Positions 39,210 through 47,647 are shown, counted from the first letter of the stretch. The stretch is 52,309 bases of DNA from Streptomyces sp. JJ38 (GCF_019303475.1 NZ_JABLSI010000036.1:1-52309); one strand, 5' to 3'. Made by a program: numbers and translations. Notes: a model not told the origin generated them from the letters alone.

Positions 39210-40388
39210 GTGAACCCAGCGCAGTCACTGGATGTCCAGCCCACGCCGCTGGCCCTGCTGCTCCTCGGCCGGGAGGCCGACCCGAAGAGCGAGCGCGGCG
39301 TCGAGTGCCCCGGCGACCTCCCGGCCCCCTCCGACCCGGACCTGGTGGAGCGCGCCCGCGCGGCCAAGGAGAAGCTGGGCGACCGGGTCTTCGTGCTCGG
39401 GCACCACTACCAGCGCGACGAAGTGATCCAGTTCGCCGACGTCACCGGCGACTCCTTCAAGCTCGCCCGGGACGCCGCGGCCCGCCCGCAGGCCGAGTAC
39501 ATCGTGTTCTGCGGTGTGCACTTCATGGCCGAGTCCGCCGACATCCTCACCACCGACGACCAGCAGGTCGTGCTCCCCGACCTGGCCGCCGGCTGCTCGA
39601 TGGCGGACATGGCGACGGCCGAGCAGGTCGCCGAGTGCTGGGACGTGCTGAGCGAGGCCGGGGTGGCCGACGTCACGGTCCCCGTCTCGTACATGAACTC
39701 CTCCGCGGACATCAAGGCCTTCACCGGCCGCCACGGCGGCACCATCTGCACCTCCTCCAACGCGCGCCGCGCGCTGGACTGGGCCTTCGAGAACGGCGAG
39801 AAGGTCCTCTTCCTGCCCGACCAGCACCTCGGGCGCAACACCGCCGTGCGCGACATGGGGATGTCGCTGGACGACTGCGTCGTCTACAACCCGCACAAGC
39901 CGAACGGCGGTCTGAGCACCGAGGAGCTGCGGGCGGCGAGGATGATCCTGTGGCGCGGCCACTGCTCGGTGCACGGCCGCTTCTCGCTCGACTCGGTGAA
40001 CGACGTCCGCGAGCGGATACCCGGCGTGAACGTCCTGGTCCACCCCGAGTGCAAGCACGAGGTCGTCGCCGCGGCCGACTACGTGGGCTCCACGGAGTAC
40101 ATCATCAGGACGCTCGACGCGGCCCCGGCCGGCTCGAAGTGGGCCATCGGCACCGAGCTGAACCTCGTACGGCGGCTGGCGAACCGTTACGCCGCGGACG
40201 GCAAGGAGATCGTCTTCCTCGACAAGACGGTCTGCTTCTGCTCGACGATGAACCGCATCGACCTGCCCCACCTGGTGTGGGCGCTGGAGTCGCTGGCGAA
40301 CGGCACCGTGGTCAACCGCATCCAGGTCGACCCCGAGACGGAGAAGTTCGCCAAGCTCGCCCTGGAGCGCATGCTCGCCCTGCCGTGA
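39210..40388 (+). CDS. nadA: Quinolinate synthase
   Basis: A 392-residue quinolinate synthase that condenses iminoaspartate with dihydroxyacetone phosphate in NAD synthesis. The three [4Fe-4S] cysteines are in VFCGVHFMAES, HPECKHEV and the C-terminal CFCSTMNRID. The GHHYQRDEVIQFAD motif and TDDQQVVLPDLAAGCSMADM support substrate binding. GTG at 39210 with AGAGGAG 9 nt upstream. nadB and nadC are not in the window, so nadA stands alone here. ErpA encoded next to it may supply its cluster. Confidence 0.96.
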   Translation: MNPAQSLDVQPTPLALLLLGREADPKSERGVECPGDLPAPSDPDLVERARAAKEKLGDRVFVLGHHYQRDEVIQFADVTGDSFKLARDAAARPQAEYIVFCGVHFMAESADILTTDDQQVVLPDLAAGCSMADMATAEQVAECWDVLSEAGVADVTVPVSYMNSSADIKAFTGRHGGTICTSSNARRALDWAFENGEKVLFLPDQHLGRNTAVRDMGMSLDDCVVYNPHKPNGGLSTEELRAARMILWRGHCSVHGRFSLDSVNDVRERIPGVNVLVHPECKHEVVAAADYVGSTEYIIRTLDAAPAGSKWAIGTELNLVRRLANRYAADGKEIVFLDKTVCFCSTMNRIDLPHLVWALESLANGTVVNRIQVDPETEKFAKLALERMLALP

Positions 40389-40409
40389 ACCCCGGGCCGC
40401 TGCGCTTGC

Positions 40410-40551
40410 GAGGTCTGCGCGACGGCGCGGGGCTGGCAAGCGCAGCCCCCGGCACGGGGCCCCACCCCAACGGGGCCCGGTCGGCACGTCGCAGCGTGCG
40501 GGTGCGCTGTGGCCGGTCGCGCGGTTCCCCGCGCCCCTGCGCGGGCGCGGG
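40410..40551. repeat. Intergenic hairpin element, copy B
   Basis: Same design as copy A at 28900-29048. The first hairpin is GGGGCTG/CAGCCCC around the identical GCAAGCG loop (40429-40449). The second is a 9-bp stem (40528-40536 with 40543-40551). It lies exactly between the convergent nadA and methyltransferase genes. Relative to copy A, a T-A pair is replaced by C-G in the second stem. Confidence 0.7.
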
Positions 40552-41349
40552 TCAGTCGCGCGTCGCGCAGACGTGCAGCAGCGCGGCCACACCGCGGTAG
40601 GGGTCGGTCCGCCCGGCTCGCTCCTCCGCGGCGAGCAACCGCTCCAGCTCCTCCCCCGACGGCGGCTCCGCCTCGTCGGGCGCCAGGTCGGTGAAGAGCC
40701 GCACGCCGTACCAGGCACGCAACGGAGCCCCGGTGCCCGCCAGCGCCGCCGTGAGGGTGGACAGCCGGTCGGCCCGGGCGGCGACGCCCAGCCGGTTCGT
40801 GTAGTGCGGGTCGTCGAAGGCCGCCAGCGCCGCCTCCCAGTCGCCGGAGAGCCCGGGGCGCAGGGCGAGCGCGTCGGCGTTGCGCACCACCAGGGACAGC
40901 AACCCGCCGCGGGCCAGCACCCTCGCCAGGCCCGCCAGCAGCGGCCCCGGCTCCTCCACGTACATCAGCACGCCGTGGCAGAGCACGGCGTCGAAGGAGC
41001 CCGGCGCGAACCGGGCGCCGGTCTCCCGGGCGTCCCCGGCCAGCAGCCGGACGCGGCCCCGGACGTCCACCGGCTCGGCGGCCAGGGCGTCGCGGGCGGC
41101 CTCCAGCATGCGCGGGTCGAGGTCGATCCCGGTGACCTCGTGCCCCATGCGGGCCAGCCGCACCGCCTGGGTGCCCTGTCCCACGCCGACGTCGAGAACG
41201 CGCAGCCGACGCCCGACGGGGAAGCGGGCGGCCAGCTCGGCGTCGAGCTGATGCGCGACGAGGGTCTGGCGCACCGCGTCACGCAGCCTGCCGACTCCAC
41301 CGAGCCAGGCCTCGGCCGCCTCGCCGAAGCCCTGGGCGGGGGCGGGCAT
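40552..41349 (-). CDS. Class I SAM-dependent methyltransferase
   Basis: A 265-residue methyltransferase with Rossmann motif I LRVLDVGVGQGTQ (about residues 50-62), the acidic ribose-binding residue in VTGIDLDPRML, AGDAR and motif IV FDAVLCHGVLMYVE. It is of the SmtA/CmoM-like type by overall look, which would suggest a tRNA or small-molecule substrate, but the substrate cannot be deduced. ATG at 41349 shares one base with the stop of the DUF3043 gene, so the two are coupled. Confidence 0.82.
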   Translation of the reverse strand: MPAPAQGFGEAAEAWLGGVGRLRDAVRQTLVAHQLDAELAARFPVGRRLRVLDVGVGQGTQAVRLARMGHEVTGIDLDPRMLEAARDALAAEPVDVRGRVRLLAGDARETGARFAPGSFDAVLCHGVLMYVEEPGPLLAGLARVLARGGLLSLVVRNADALALRPGLSGDWEAALAAFDDPHYTNRLGVAARADRLSTLTAALAGTGAPLRAWYGVRLFTDLAPDEAEPPSGEELERLLAAEERAGRTDPYRGVAALLHVCATRD

Positions 41350-41945
41350 CAGCGGCGCGGCGCCTCACCCCGGGCCACCTGCGGCTTGGGCAGCCGCATG
41401 CGGCGCATCTGGAGCGTGCGCATGAGGGCGTACATCGTGACGCCCCGCAGGTTCTCCCCGGGGAAGCGCTCGCGCAGGGCCTTCTTGAGCCGCCGCGCGG
41501 TGACCACCGAGTCGAGCACGATCATCGCGATGACGCCCATCCAGAGCACCAGCGAGAGGTTCTTCGCCTGCACGTTCGGCACGATGCTCAGCACGAGGAT
41601 GAGCACGGCGATCGGCAGGAAGAACTCGGCGATGTGCCACTTTGCGTCGATGTAGTCCCGGGCGAAGCGGCGGGTGGGGCCGCGGTCGCGCGGGGGCAGG
41701 TAGCGCTCGTCACCCGTGGCCAGGGCCTCACGCTGCTTGGCCATGTCCGCCCGGCGCGCCTCGCGCGCCCGCTTCGCGGCCTCCTTGCGGTTGGCCGGGG
41801 GCTTGGACAGCGACCGGCGCTGCGCCTGGGCGTCCCGGCGCTTGGGCGTCGGGCGGCCCTTCGGCGCCTGTGGGTCGCGCTGCGTCAGCTCCTCGGCGGC
41901 CTCGGCGGCCGGGGAGTGATCTTCCTTGGAACGGCTTCGGAACAC
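41349..41945 (-). CDS. DUF3043 membrane protein
   Basis: A 198-residue actinobacterial protein. The first 100 residues are highly charged (many Lys, Arg, Gln) and include KGRPTPKRRDAQAQRR, then DERYLPPRDRGPTRRFARDYID, typical for DUF3043. Two membrane helices follow (EFFLPIAVLILVLSIVPNVQ and LSLVLWMGVIAMIVLDSVV), and a basic tail ends in LQMRRMRLPKPQVARGE. Function unknown. GTG at 41945 has TAGTCT 7 nt upstream, so it may be leaderless; the GGAG in between is too close. Divergent from pspA. Confidence 0.85.
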   Translation of the reverse strand: MFRSRSKEDHSPAAEAAEELTQRDPQAPKGRPTPKRRDAQAQRRSLSKPPANRKEAAKRAREARRADMAKQREALATGDERYLPPRDRGPTRRFARDYIDAKWHIAEFFLPIAVLILVLSIVPNVQAKNLSLVLWMGVIAMIVLDSVVTARRLKKALRERFPGENLRGVTMYALMRTLQMRRMRLPKPQVARGEAPRR

Positions 41946-41952
41946 GTCTCCA

Positions 41953-41958
41953 AGACTA
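41953..41958 (-). promoter_or_regulatory. -10 box of the DUF3043 gene
   Basis: TAGTCT on the minus strand ends 7 nt before the GTG at 41945. Confidence 0.4.
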
Positions 41959-42121
41959 CGGCGTGCCCGGGGGTGCGCCCCACCCGCCGTGAGCACGATC
42001 CCGCAACGGTGACCCGGTGACCTCGGCGGGAGGGCGGGAGCTTCCGGGACGGGGTGGGCGGCGGCACCGGGTGGAAACGGACGGCGCCTCCGGGATGCTC
42101 CCGGACCGGACGGAACCCGGC

Positions 42122-42150
42122 GGAACGGGGACGCCCCGAGTCCGCGTCTA
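42122..42150 (+). promoter_or_regulatory. Candidate SigE-type (ECF) promoter of pspA
   Basis: GGAACG (42122-42127) and CGTCTA (42145-42150) are separated by 17 nt, similar to the envelope-stress sigma-E promoters of Streptomyces (GGAAC and CGTC). The leader would be about 145 nt. PspA is an envelope-stress protein, which fits. Confidence 0.4.
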
Positions 42151-42303
42151 CACCCCTGGCGGGAGACGCACGCGTCACGATCGTCCTGGAGAAGGAGCTC
42201 ATCGGGGCGAGGACGGTGCGGTAATGGAAGCAGGGCCCGTACTGTGGGTTCTGTAGGGATGCCGAGGCGAAGAGTCCGTCGACGAAGGGGGCGCGCGAGG
42301 CCC

Positions 42304-43098
42304 ATGAGCGGTGTCATGAAGCGGATGGGAATGCTGTTCCGCGCGAAGGCCAACAAGGCCCTGGACCGGGCCGAGGACCCGCGCGAGACGCTCGACTACT
42401 CCTACCAGAAGCAGCTGGAGCTGCTGCAGAAGGTGCGACGCGGCGTCGCGGACGTCGCCACCTCCCGCAAGCGGCTGGAGCTTCAGCTCAACCAGCTCAA
42501 CCAGCAGTCGGGGAAGTTGGAGGAGCAGAGCCGCAAGGCGCTCTCGCTCGGCCGGGAGGACCTGGCCCGGGAGGCGCTGACGCGGCGGGCCGCCCTGCAG
42601 CAGCAGGTCACCGACCTGCAGACGCAGCACCAGACGCTCCAGGGCGAGGAGGAGAAGCTCACCCTGGCTGCGCAGCGGCTCCAGGCGAAGGTCGACGCGT
42701 TCCGCACCAAGAAGGAGACGATCAAGGCCACCTACACGGCGGCCCAGGCGCAGACACGGATCGGCGAGGCCTTCACCGGCATCTCCGAGGAGATGGGCGA
42801 CGTCGGGCTCGCGGTGCAGCGCGCGGAGGACCGCACGGCGCAGCTCCAGGCCCGGGCGGGCGCGATCGACGAGCTGCTGGCCTCCGGTGCCCTGGACGAC
42901 CCGACGGGGACGGCCAAGGACGACATCAGTGCCGAGCTGGACCGCATCTCCGGCGGCTCCGACGTGGAGCTGGAGCTCGAACGCATGAAGGCCGAGCTGG
43001 CCGGCGGCAGCAGCGGGCAGCAGGCCATCGAGGGCGGTGCCTCGGATCAGGGGCAGCAGGCCCAGCGGCAGGACACGCCCAAGTTCGACAAGCAGTGA
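42304..43098 (+). CDS. pspA: PspA/IM30 family phage-shock protein
   Basis: A 264-residue ESCRT-III-like PspA. The first helix (MKRMGMLFRAKANKALDRAEDPRE) is the membrane-binding amphipathic region, followed by long coiled-coil hairpin helices (about 25-220) and a low-complexity Gly/Gln-rich end. PspA oligomers support the inner membrane under stress. ATG at 42304 is chosen because homologues start with MSGVMKRMG; a short-spaced GAGG lies upstream. It is followed 37 bases later by pspAA, a typical partner. Confidence 0.92.
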   Translation: MSGVMKRMGMLFRAKANKALDRAEDPRETLDYSYQKQLELLQKVRRGVADVATSRKRLELQLNQLNQQSGKLEEQSRKALSLGREDLAREALTRRAALQQQVTDLQTQHQTLQGEEEKLTLAAQRLQAKVDAFRTKKETIKATYTAAQAQTRIGEAFTGISEEMGDVGLAVQRAEDRTAQLQARAGAIDELLASGALDDPTGTAKDDISAELDRISGGSDVELELERMKAELAGGSSGQQAIEGGASDQGQQAQRQDTPKFDKQ

Positions 43099-43135
43099 CG
43101 GCCGCGGCTTCCGGCCCCGCACGAAGGAGCACGAC

Positions 43136-43417
43136 GTGATCGTAAGGATCATGGGCGAAGGCCAGGTAGAGCTGGACGACTCGCACCTGGCGGAGCTCGA
43201 CAAGCTGGACGACGAGCTGCAGGCGGAGCTGGACGGCGGCGACGAGCCGGGGTTCCGCCGCACGCTGCTCGCGCTGCTGGACGCCGTGCACCGGCTCGGC
43301 GCCCCCCTGCCCGACGCCGCGCTGGAGCCCTCGGACCTGATCCTCCCGGAGCGGGAGGCGACGATCGAGGAAGTCCGCGCGCTGCTCACCGAGGACGGTC
43401 TGATCCCCGGGGTGTGA
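43136..43417 (+). CDS. PspA-associated protein PspAA
   Basis: A 93-residue small acidic protein with MIVRIMGEGQVELDD and a LLTEDGLIPGV end, which matches the PspAA domain regularly found next to pspA in Actinobacteria. It probably modulates PspA assembly. GTG at 43136 with GAAGGAG 6 nt upstream; second gene of the psp operon, closed by the terminator at 43505-43552. Confidence 0.85.
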   Translation: MIVRIMGEGQVELDDSHLAELDKLDDELQAELDGGDEPGFRRTLLALLDAVHRLGAPLPDAALEPSDLILPEREATIEEVRALLTEDGLIPGV

Positions 43418-43504
43418 CGCGCTCCTCCGGCGCGGCTCACCGCACGGCTGCCCTCCGCGGCTCCCTCCGCCGGGTGAACCGCCGAGGGCCTCGGCACCCC
43501 TTCC

Positions 43505-43552
43505 ACGACGGCGCCGGACCCGCCCCGCACGGGGCGGGTCCGGCGCCGTCGT
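43505..43552 (+). terminator. 22-bp perfect terminator stem after pspAA
   Basis: Bases 43505-43526 pair without a mismatch with 43531-43552 around a GCAC loop. It isolates the psp operon from the htrA-like gene. It is the longest perfect stem in the window. Confidence 0.88.
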
Positions 43553-43644
43553 CGTGCGTCGGGCCGTCCCGGGCGGGCGGTGCGGGGTCGGCCGTTCGAC
43601 GGTGCCGACCGGCGGCGCCCGGGGCCGGGGGCGAGACTGCGCTC

Positions 43645-44760
43645 ATGACCCGTGCCGCCGCCGTCCCCGCCGCCAGCCGCGCGGGCGCCGCCCTGCTGTG
43701 CGCGGCGGCGCTGCTGTGCGTCACGACGCCGCTCACCGGCTGTTCCGGCCTCGCGGGCCAGGGGCCGGGGGCGGGGCACTCAGCCGGCCCGTCCGGCCCG
43801 TCGTCCGCCACGCGCGCGCCGTCCCCGCCGCCGCCCGCCCCGGCGGACCCGGACGAGCTCCAGGAGCGGTACCAGCAGGTCGTGCAGGACGTCCTGCCGT
43901 CCGTCGTGCAGATCACCACCGACGAGCAGCTCGGCTCGGGCGTCGTCCACGACACCGCGGGGCACATCGTGACGAACGCGCACGTGGTCGGTGACGCGCG
44001 GACGTTCGAGGTGACGCTCGCCACGGGCGGGGGCCCGCTCAAGGCGGAGCTGGTCGCCGCCCACGAGGACCAGGACCTGGCCGTCATCCGGCTCACCGAC
44101 CCGCCGCGCGGACTGCGTCCGGCCACCTTCGGCGACTCGGCCCGGGTGGAGGTCGGACAGATCGTGCTCGCCATGGGCAACCCGCTCGGGCTCTCCTCCA
44201 GCGTCACGCAGGGCATCGTCTCGGCCGTGGGCCGCTCGGTGAGCGAGGGCGAGGGGCGGGCCACGATCGGCAACATGGTGCAGACCTCGGCCGCGATCAA
44301 CCCCGGCAACAGCGGCGGGGCCCTGGTGAACCTGGCCGGGCAGGTCATCGGCATCCCGACGCTCTCGGCGCGGGACCCGCAGTTCGGCGCGGCCCCGGCG
44401 CCGGGCATCGGCTTCGCCATCCCGGCGGCGACCGTCCGCGACCTCGCCGGGCAGATGATCCGCCACGGCAAGGTCGTGGACGCGGACAAGGCGGAGCTGG
44501 GCGTCTCCGTGCGCACGGTCCTGGGGGAGGACTTCCAGCCCGCGGGCGCCTCCGTCGTCGAGGTCGCGGAGGACGGGGGCGCCGCCGCGGCGGGCCTGCG
44601 TCCCGGGGATCTGGTCGTCGAGGTCGACGGCGAGGAGATCGTGGACGTCGTCGACCTCGCGGAGGCGCTCGCGGGGCACCGTCCGGGGGACCGGGTGCCG
44701 GTCCGCTACCTCCGCGGCGGCGCCCAGCACCGGGTCACGGTGCGGCTGGGCGAGGCCTGA
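43645..44760 (+). CDS. HtrA/DegP-like serine protease lipoprotein
   Basis: A 371-residue exported S1C protease. The signal ends in LTGC with the lipidated Cys at 33, then comes a Pro/Ser-rich linker. The trypsin-like domain has the His in VTNAHVVG, the Asp in DLAVIRL and the nucleophile Ser in NPGNSGGALVN. A single PDZ domain (about 275-370) with AAAAGLRPGDLVVEVDG completes it. It should act outside the membrane in envelope protein quality control. ATG at 43645 lacks a ribosome site; GAGACT lies 6 nt upstream, so a leaderless mRNA is possible. Its place after pspA/pspAA supports an envelope-stress role. Confidence 0.9.
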   Translation: MTRAAAVPAASRAGAALLCAAALLCVTTPLTGCSGLAGQGPGAGHSAGPSGPSSATRAPSPPPPAPADPDELQERYQQVVQDVLPSVVQITTDEQLGSGVVHDTAGHIVTNAHVVGDARTFEVTLATGGGPLKAELVAAHEDQDLAVIRLTDPPRGLRPATFGDSARVEVGQIVLAMGNPLGLSSSVTQGIVSAVGRSVSEGEGRATIGNMVQTSAAINPGNSGGALVNLAGQVIGIPTLSARDPQFGAAPAPGIGFAIPAATVRDLAGQMIRHGKVVDADKAELGVSVRTVLGEDFQPAGASVVEVAEDGGAAAAGLRPGDLVVEVDGEEIVDVVDLAEALAGHRPGDRVPVRYLRGGAQHRVTVRLGEA

Positions 44761-44778
44761 GGGGCTCGCCCAGCCGGG

Positions 44779-44988
44779 TCACTCGGCGGCCGCGTGCAGG
44801 CTCATCGGCCCGTAGACCTCGGTGCCGTCCTCCAGGAGCCGCACCTGGTCGACGCCGCTCTCCAGCAGTTCCTTCCAGTTCTCCCCGACCCAGGACTCCG
44901 CGTCCCCCTGGGTGGCGAAGTCCTCGACGGGGGCCGGGGGCTCCGTGCTGGTGCCGTCCGCCTTCTCGAACTGCCACGTCCATGCCAT
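44779..44988 (-). CDS. Small conserved acidic protein, 69 residues
   Basis: A 69-residue soluble protein rich in Glu, Asp and Trp (MAWTWQFEKADG, GDAESWVGENWKELLESG, VYGPMSLHAA). It has no enzyme motif and I know no function; similar small proteins are common in Streptomyces. The ATG at 44988 has an excellent AGGAGG 6 nt upstream, which supports it as a real gene. It converges on the htrA-like gene with an 18-base gap. Confidence 0.75.
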   Translation of the reverse strand: MAWTWQFEKADGTSTEPPAPVEDFATQGDAESWVGENWKELLESGVDQVRLLEDGTEVYGPMSLHAAAE

Positions 44989-45123
44989 GTCCGCCTCCTG
45001 GGCGCCGGGGTCGTCGGAAGATCATGCGGATCCTGCCCGCAGCGTACTCGCGGCAGCCCCGGCCGGGGGAGTCAGGACGTGGGTCCCCGCGCCGTTCCGG
45101 ACAGGACGCGAGACGATCGTCCC

Positions 45124-46320
45124 GTGGACGTGACTCTGCTCGGCACCGGCGCACCCGCCGGACTCCCCCGGCCCGACTGCCCCTGCGCCGTGTGCGCCGC
45201 CTCCCTCGGCACCCGTGCCCGGGCCGCCACGGCGCTGCTGGTGGACGGAACCCTGCTCGTCGATCTCACTCCGGGGCCCGCCTTCGCCGCCGCCCGGGCG
45301 GGGCGGTCGCTGCACGGGGTGCGGCAGGTGCTGCTCTCCCATCCGCAGGACGGCCCGCCCGTGGAGGTTCCCGCCGGGCTCCCCGCGCCGGTGCGGGTGC
45401 CCGACGGGCAGGACCTGGCGCTGATCAGCGGCCACCGCGTCCACGCCGTCGCCCTGGACTCGCCCGGCACCGGATACGCCGTCACCGGGCCCGACGGACA
45501 GCGGCTGCTCTACCTGCCCCCGGGTTCGGCCCCGGCGGGGCTGGAGGACGCGCAGGCCCCCTACGACCTCGTGCTGCTGGACGTGCTGGGCCGCCCCGAG
45601 GCGCTGGCCCGGCTCCGGGCGGCCGGGGTCGTCGGCCCGACGACGGACGTGCTGGCCGTCCACGTGGACCACACCGTGCCCCCGGGCGACGAGCTGCACC
45701 GGCGGCTGGCGGCGGTCGGGGCGCGAGTCGAACCGGACGGCACGACGCTGGCGGCCGGGGACTTCCACGACGTCCCGGAGGTGCCGCGCCGCACGCTGGT
45801 GCTGGGCGGCGCCCGCTCGGGCAAGTCGGTGGAGGCCGAGCGGCGGCTGAGCGCGCACCCGGACGTCCTCTACGTCGCGACGGGCGGCTCCCGGGATGGC
45901 GACGAGGACTGGGCGGAGCGGGTCAGTGCGCACCGGGAGCGCCGGCCGTCTTCCTGGCGCACCGTCGAGACATGCGATCTGGTGCCGCTGCTGGAGCGCC
46001 ACGGGCCGCCGCTGCTCATCGACTGCCTGTCGCTGTGGCTGACGGACGCGATGGACGCCGTCGACGCCTGGTCGGACGAGTCCTGGGCGCGGGGCGGCAG
46101 GCGGCGGCTCGACGAGCGGGTCGCGGAGCTGGTGGGGGCGCTGCGCGGGACGAGCCGCACGGTCGTCGCCGTGAGCAACGAGGTCGGCTCGGGCGTCCAT
46201 CCGGCGACGCCGGCGGGCCGCCGCTACCGGGACGAGCTGGGCCGGCTGAACACGGCCTTCGCCGCGGAGTGCGAGCACGCCCTCCTCGTCGTCGCGGGCA
46301 ACGCCGTCGTCCTGCGCTGA
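45124..46320 (+). CDS. cobU: CobU-type cobinamide kinase/guanylyltransferase with degenerate MBL-like N-terminus
   Basis: A 398-residue fusion. Residues of about 225-398 are CobU/CobP, which phosphorylates adenosylcobinamide and adds GMP: P-loop LVLGGARSGKS, YVATGG, the GMP-accepting His region VSAHRERRPSSW, LIDCLSLW and VVAVSNEVGSGVHPATPAGR. Residues 1-215 resemble a metallo-beta-lactamase/PhnP-like domain (LLGTGAPAGLPRPDCPCAVC, with three Cys), but the metal motif HXHXDH is reduced to SHPQDG, so it is probably not a hydrolase. GTG at 45124 without ribosome site; a GACGAT box is 6 nt upstream. First of the cobU-cobT-cobS set for cobalamin nucleotide-loop assembly. Confidence 0.88.
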   Translation: MDVTLLGTGAPAGLPRPDCPCAVCAASLGTRARAATALLVDGTLLVDLTPGPAFAAARAGRSLHGVRQVLLSHPQDGPPVEVPAGLPAPVRVPDGQDLALISGHRVHAVALDSPGTGYAVTGPDGQRLLYLPPGSAPAGLEDAQAPYDLVLLDVLGRPEALARLRAAGVVGPTTDVLAVHVDHTVPPGDELHRRLAAVGARVEPDGTTLAAGDFHDVPEVPRRTLVLGGARSGKSVEAERRLSAHPDVLYVATGGSRDGDEDWAERVSAHRERRPSSWRTVETCDLVPLLERHGPPLLIDCLSLWLTDAMDAVDAWSDESWARGGRRRLDERVAELVGALRGTSRTVVAVSNEVGSGVHPATPAGRRYRDELGRLNTAFAAECEHALLVVAGNAVVLR

Positions 46321-46429
46321 GGGGCGGGCGGCGGGGGTGAGGCGCACACCGCGGGGAGGCGCGAGACGCCGGCCGCCACCGGGGCGAGCGGGCCCGGCCC
46401 CGGAGCCCGGGGCCCCGGGCCGCGCCGGG

Positions 46430-46435
46430 TAACCT
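46430..46435 (+). promoter_or_regulatory. -10 box of cobT, likely leaderless
   Basis: TAACCT ends 7 nt before the ATG at 46443, with no Shine-Dalgarno sequence. Confidence 0.45.
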
Positions 46436-46442
46436 CCCCTCC

Positions 46443-47534
46443 ATGAGCGAAGACCGCCTGGACCTCGACGACTTCGGCGACCTCATCGAGCGGCCCGACG
46501 GCGGCGTCCGGCGGGACGCGGAGGAGCGCCGACTGCGTACCGGGCTCGCGCGCGGCGCCCTCGGCCGGCTGGACGAGATCGGCGAGTGGCTCGCCGCGGC
46601 CCAGGGCCGGGTGCCCGTCGCCCCCGTCGAGCGGCCCCGGATGGTGGTGTTCGCCGGCGACCACGGGCTGGCCGAACTCGGCGTCTCGGGCCGGCCCGCC
46701 GGCTCGGCCCACACCCTGGTCCGCTCCGCGCTGGACGGCAGCAGCCCCGGCGCCGTCCTGGCACGCCGGGCCGGGGTACCGATGCGCATCGTGGACATGT
46801 CGCTGGACTGCGACCCCGCCGAGCTGCCCGCCGAGGTCACCCGGCACCGGGTACGCCGCTCCAGCGGGCGCGCGGACGTCGAGGACGCCCTGAGCGCCGA
46901 GGAGGCCGAGCGCGCCTTCCGCGTCGGCATGGCCGTCGCCGACGAGGAGGCGGACGCGGGCACCGACCTCGTCGTCCTGGGCGACCTGAGCGTCGGCGGC
47001 ACGACGGCGGCCGGCATCCTGATCGGCGCGCTGTGCGGCACGGACGCCTCGGTCGTGACAGGCCGCGGCGGCACCGGGATCGACGATCTGGTCTGGATGC
47101 GCAAGTGCGCCGCCATCCGGGACGGGCTGCGGCGCGCCCGGCCCGTCCTCGGGGACCAGCTGCGGCTGCTGGCCGCGGTGGGCGGCGCGGACCTCACCGC
47201 GGCGACCGGCTTCCTGCTCCAGTCGGCCGTCCGCCGGACGCCGGTGATCCTGGACGGCGTCGTCTCGGCGGCCTGCGCCATGGTCGCCCAGCGGGTCGCC
47301 TTCCGCGCCCCGGACTGGTGGCTGGCCGGACAGGCGAGCGGCGAGCCGGGGCAGGCCAAGGCCCTGGACCGCATGGCGCTCACACCGCTGCTGGACCACG
47401 GTGTGACGGTGGGCGAGGGCACCGGCGGGCTGCTCGCGCTGCCGCTCGTCCAGGCCGCGGCCGCGCTCGCCGCGGAGCTGCCCGCCGACACCCCGGCCCA
47501 GGCCCCTGACCCGGCCCCGGCCGACGTGGCCTGA
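46443..47534 (+). CDS. cobT: Nicotinate-nucleotide:dimethylbenzimidazole phosphoribosyltransferase
   Basis: A 363-residue CobT that makes alpha-ribazole phosphate for the lower ligand of cobalamin. Signatures are FAGDHGLAELGVS, the SVGGTTAAG loop with LGDLS before it, VTGRGGTGIDD and the catalytic Glu in VGEGTGGLLALPL. The N-terminal 50 residues are an Arg/Asp-rich helix. It follows cobU by 122 bases and appears to have its own promoter. Confidence 0.93.
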   Translation: MSEDRLDLDDFGDLIERPDGGVRRDAEERRLRTGLARGALGRLDEIGEWLAAAQGRVPVAPVERPRMVVFAGDHGLAELGVSGRPAGSAHTLVRSALDGSSPGAVLARRAGVPMRIVDMSLDCDPAELPAEVTRHRVRRSSGRADVEDALSAEEAERAFRVGMAVADEEADAGTDLVVLGDLSVGGTTAAGILIGALCGTDASVVTGRGGTGIDDLVWMRKCAAIRDGLRRARPVLGDQLRLLAAVGGADLTAATGFLLQSAVRRTPVILDGVVSAACAMVAQRVAFRAPDWWLAGQASGEPGQAKALDRMALTPLLDHGVTVGEGTGGLLALPLVQAAAALAAELPADTPAQAPDPAPADVA

Positions 47535-47605
47535 GCCACGCGGGCCCGGTACCGGGTCCGGCCCGGGTCGGGGCTGCCCTGCCCGCGCCGCGTCACCCGC
47601 CGCCG

Positions 47606-47647
47606 CGTCGTGGCTGGTCGCGCGGTTCCCGCGCCCCTGAGGGGCGC
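47606..47647. repeat. Intergenic hairpin element, copy C (short)
   Basis: Shares with copies A and B the TGGC(T/C)GGTCGC-GCGGTTCCC-GCGCCCC part and forms a 7-bp stem GCGCCCC/GGGGCGC with a TGA loop (47631-47647). It lies between the tandem cobT and cobS genes. The first hairpin of the element is missing. Confidence 0.6.

Larger units (their letters stand above)
41946..42303. other. Divergent DUF3043/pspA intergenic region
   Basis: 358 bases without a supported gene. They hold the -10 box of the DUF3043 gene (41953-41958) and a candidate extracytoplasmic-function sigma promoter for pspA (42122-42149). A TACTGT at 42239-42244 could be a second pspA start. Confidence 0.55.

Noticed and set aside
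42017..42256. Small open frame in the DUF3043/pspA gap
   Set aside because: No ribosome site, Arg/Gly-rich shadow-like composition, overlaps the candidate pspA promoter.
44989..45123. Cobalamin riboswitch before cobU
   Set aside because: No B12-box-like sequence or suitable long leader is visible in the 135-base gap, and cobU may be leaderless.
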